Program-made: the position numbers and the translations under genes | The notes under the pieces: model-generated | The model's input: the letters and a program-made list of their open reading frames with translations, nothing else | What the model was told of the DNA's origin: nothing | The model's database searches: none | DNA from: Glossina fuscipes | Taxonomy: Eukaryota; Arthropoda; Insecta; Diptera; Glossinidae | DNA length: 64,000 nucleotides | Assembly: GCF_014805625.2 (NCBI RefSeq) | Contig: NW_023998415.1 | Coordinates: 12,441,043-12,505,042 of the forward strand | Direction of reading: 5' to 3' | In this document: piece by piece, positions 61,816-64,000 of the stretch | Layout: each line of letters opens with the position of its first letter | Numbering within the stretch: the stretch's first letter is position 1

Positions 61816-62052
61816 ATGCATAGGTTAGGGAAAAATGAAGTGTGGGAAAGTTTTACGTTTTGCAGTAAAAGTCAAAATCAAGGAGATCCTTTTGGTAAAA
61901 CGTTGTTGATGTACTTGGTTGGTGTACCCGAGGGAAAGCACTTCGTAGCAAAAGATATCGAAAATAAGCAAACTTATCTTAAATTCCTTAAATACAATGG
62001 CAAATGGTGGGTGAAACCAGCCAAACCGCCAATTTCAACAATTGCAAAGTGA
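61816..62052 (+). CDS. possible orphan coding fragment
   Basis: The first ATG gives 78 residues: MHRLGKNEVWESFTFCSKSQ, then GKTLLMYLVGVPEGKHFVAK and a basic aromatic tail with YNGKWWVKPAKPP. Composition and codon use look more protein-like than other short frames here, and it directly follows the inverted-repeat element. No family is recognised. It may be an exon, or a fragment of a transposon protein. Confidence 0.25.
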   Translation: MHRLGKNEVWESFTFCSKSQNQGDPFGKTLLMYLVGVPEGKHFVAKDIENKQTYLKFLKYNGKWWVKPAKPPISTIAK

Positions 62053-62438
62053 GCAATTGGTAAATGGCATTAATCGCATTAAGCGCTATTCGGACATTGC
62101 TTTATGTCAAATTTGAAATACTGAAGTAAAAGTGATAACGCAACTCTCTTTGTTAATTTACAAAAACAATAAAATCAAATGTAAACGAAAGAAATAGCGT
62201 TAAAAAAGAGAGCGAATTGAAGAAAAATTTAAAAAAAATAAAAATATTTTATTATGATTATTCTAGTCTAGTCTAATGTTTTACCAATATTTTGCGCTAC
62301 AATCTAATCACATTGATAAATAATTAAACCAATAAAAGGACGTACAGTTTTTTCACTTCTCTACCAATGCCTATTTTCTAATAAATTCCATAACAATATT
62401 ATGATTATTTATATATATATATTTTATATATATATATA

Positions 62439-62468
62439 TTAGTTTGGGGAAAAAGAAATCCATTATTT
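62439..62468 (+). repeat. solo terminal repeat of the 10.3-kb mariner family
   Basis: These 30 bp (beginning TTAGTTTGGGGAAAAAGAAA) are identical to the first 30 bp of the mariner at 10302. They are preceded by TA within an (AT)n tract. No partner repeat or transposase sequence is found nearby, so this is a solo or truncated end. Confidence 0.85.
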
Positions 62469-64000
62469 ATAATATATATTAATATATATTTTTTTTTTTT
62501 TCAATTTTTAAAATTTTCCCTTTATACAATTAATTTTCTTTTTACACAAGAGATGCGTTTCCAAAAAATTCGTGTAAAATATATATGGGCGATAAATGAA
62601 AAAATTAGTAGATTGGTTCCAGACATAAAAAAAGCAACTGAAATATTAAAAAATTCTTGTTAGAGTTCTCCTAAGAACTTATTTCGTGCCTACACATTTT
62701 AATTCATTAAGCATATTACATAAAAAAAAAAAAAAATTATAATAATACTTTGAAAAACCAAATTAGATTGCATACAAAATACACTACACTTCATGAGAAT
62801 GAAAAAATTCATAGACACATAAAGAAAAATTCATCAGAAAAATTCATTAAAAAAATGCACAAAAAAAACCATGGAATGAAATCCATGTAAAAAGAGAATT
62901 AAGTGTAGTTTGCTCTTATATTATCTGTTTTCAAGAGGGCGTAACCAACAAAATAAGAAGCCTTCTCTACATTAACCGTCTGCGGTTATATTCCTGCTAA
63001 TCATAATTTCCAACGAACCTGACGTAACAATTCTAATCTAACAATTATTACTCCGTCATTGAATAAGTTCTCGGGACCAAATCACTATAAGATAAGGAAC
63101 ACAACCGTGACTTTTACATTTCTCTTTACGATTTGTTCAATTGTATATGTTAATCTGCGAAGTGAACAAAACATAGTTTTAGAGATGTTTAAATATGTCG
63201 GAGGATTTTGTGCCAAAAAACCCAATTTACGAAAATCGTAACTTTTTCTCTCCGAATTCAAGTTCATAGTGTTGCTGAATCGTTACGATGTCCAAAGCCC
63301 AAATAGCCTTCGCGCAAACTCCGCGAACGATGAAACTGCACATCCATTCAGATCTATTTGAGAGATCAGCGGGGTGTGCTTCATTATGGTTTATTCCAAC
63401 AGATATTTCCATCGCTAGTAAACGCTACCAACAACATTTGATGTAACTTTGCGCAATATGTTAAAAGTCAAGATATCATAAGTTTTCGCCCTTTGTTGTC
63501 AACAGACATCACTCTTTCTGGTTAACTTATCTTCTGTTCGAATATGGCTGCCGTTTTAACATGGATATATGGCCTCAAAAGACCTCAGTTGTGCTTTTGT
63601 CAGGAAATGAATACTTTTCCCAAGAGTTAAGAGAGATAATGCTGTTGAACAAAGTACCGCATTCCGCTTTTATAAGAAACATTAAATTTTACTTAAAAAA
63701 ACAACAGAAACTTGTTTGCCCTGTCAATAATGCAGCATAAAAAAATGGAACAAAATAAATGTGTGTGCCATTGAAACAGAGGCCTTTCAATCATACGGAA
63801 ATAAGTTACGTATTAAAATTGTTTTCTTATTAGGTAAAGACATGATGATCAAATGCATATCTATTTTTGAAGGCCTAGACTTTTAAAAGAGGATCCCCGA
63901 AATGGATCAAAGGAAAATGTGGCGCGTGTCTCTGAATGATTGCGTAGCATACCATTACCTTTGAACACGCTACCAGACAAGTGACAACTGACATTACGGA

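Larger units (their letters stand above)
59809..64000. other. region upstream of the recognised Rgl exons
   Basis: No further Rgl exon could be placed with confidence. The region holds a GC-richer hairpin-prone block (60660-61075), an inverted-repeat pair (61164-61580), a possible orphan frame (61816-62052) and a solo mariner terminal repeat (62439-62468). The rest is AT-rich and unremarkable. Confidence 0.6.

Noticed and set aside
1..64000. CRISPR arrays, operons or other bacterial features
   Set aside because: The sequence is clearly eukaryotic (spliced genes, SINE and mariner elements), and no regularly spaced direct-repeat array is present.

Overview
The window is AT-rich, intron-rich nuclear DNA from an insect, most likely a cyclorrhaphan (higher) fly. 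The evidence is two multi-exon genes whose proteins resemble Drosophila proteins (dyschronic and Rgl), short GT-AG introns of 50-70 bp beside very long ones, mariner elements, and many poly(A/T) and (AT)n tracts. Species cannot be fixed from sequence alone. Two 100-N runs (9472-9571 and 49703-49802) mark assembly gaps.

Left part (about 1-12.6 kb): the 5' coding part of a dyschronic (dysc)/whirlin-type scaffold gene on the minus strand. Eight coding exons were reconstructed by splice site and phase: 12595-11810, 10170-10038, 7210-7080, 4115-3823, 3737-3417, 3255-3084, 2999-2889 and a probable 30-nt microexon 2791-2762. They join in frame into 659 residues: a low-complexity N-terminus, PDZ1, PDZ2 and a harmonin-homology-like helical domain. 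The gene runs off the left edge. One intron carries a nearly intact mariner element (10302-11569) whose transposase has two in-frame stops.

Middle (12.6-56.4 kb): about 44 kb with no confident large gene. It is either 5' intronic DNA of dysc (the first coding exon starts just after a splice acceptor, so non-coding 5' exons lie upstream) or intergenic DNA. It holds a candidate two-exon, 100-residue gene on the opposite strand (23553-24006), a tRNA-derived SINE-like element (20.4-20.7 kb), a decayed mariner of another lineage (33.9-34.4 kb), a 148-bp TA-flanked MITE (40613-40760), a degenerate non-LTR retrotransposon split by another repeat (25.3-26.5 kb), related dispersed repeats, decayed ~150-bp tandem repeats and many microsatellites.

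Right part (56.5-59.8 kb): the 3' five coding exons of an Rgl/RalGDS-type Ral guanine-nucleotide exchange factor on the minus strand, with REM (RasGEF_N), CDC25/RasGEF and C-terminal Ras-association domains and the natural stop. Its N-terminal start was not found. The DNA from 59.8 to 64 kb holds repeat remnants: a solo copy of the mariner terminal repeat, an inverted-repeat pair and a GC-richer hairpin-prone block.

The two main genes lie in the same direction, Rgl upstream of dysc. Nothing in the sequence links them functionally: one is a scaffold protein, the other a small-GTPase activator.
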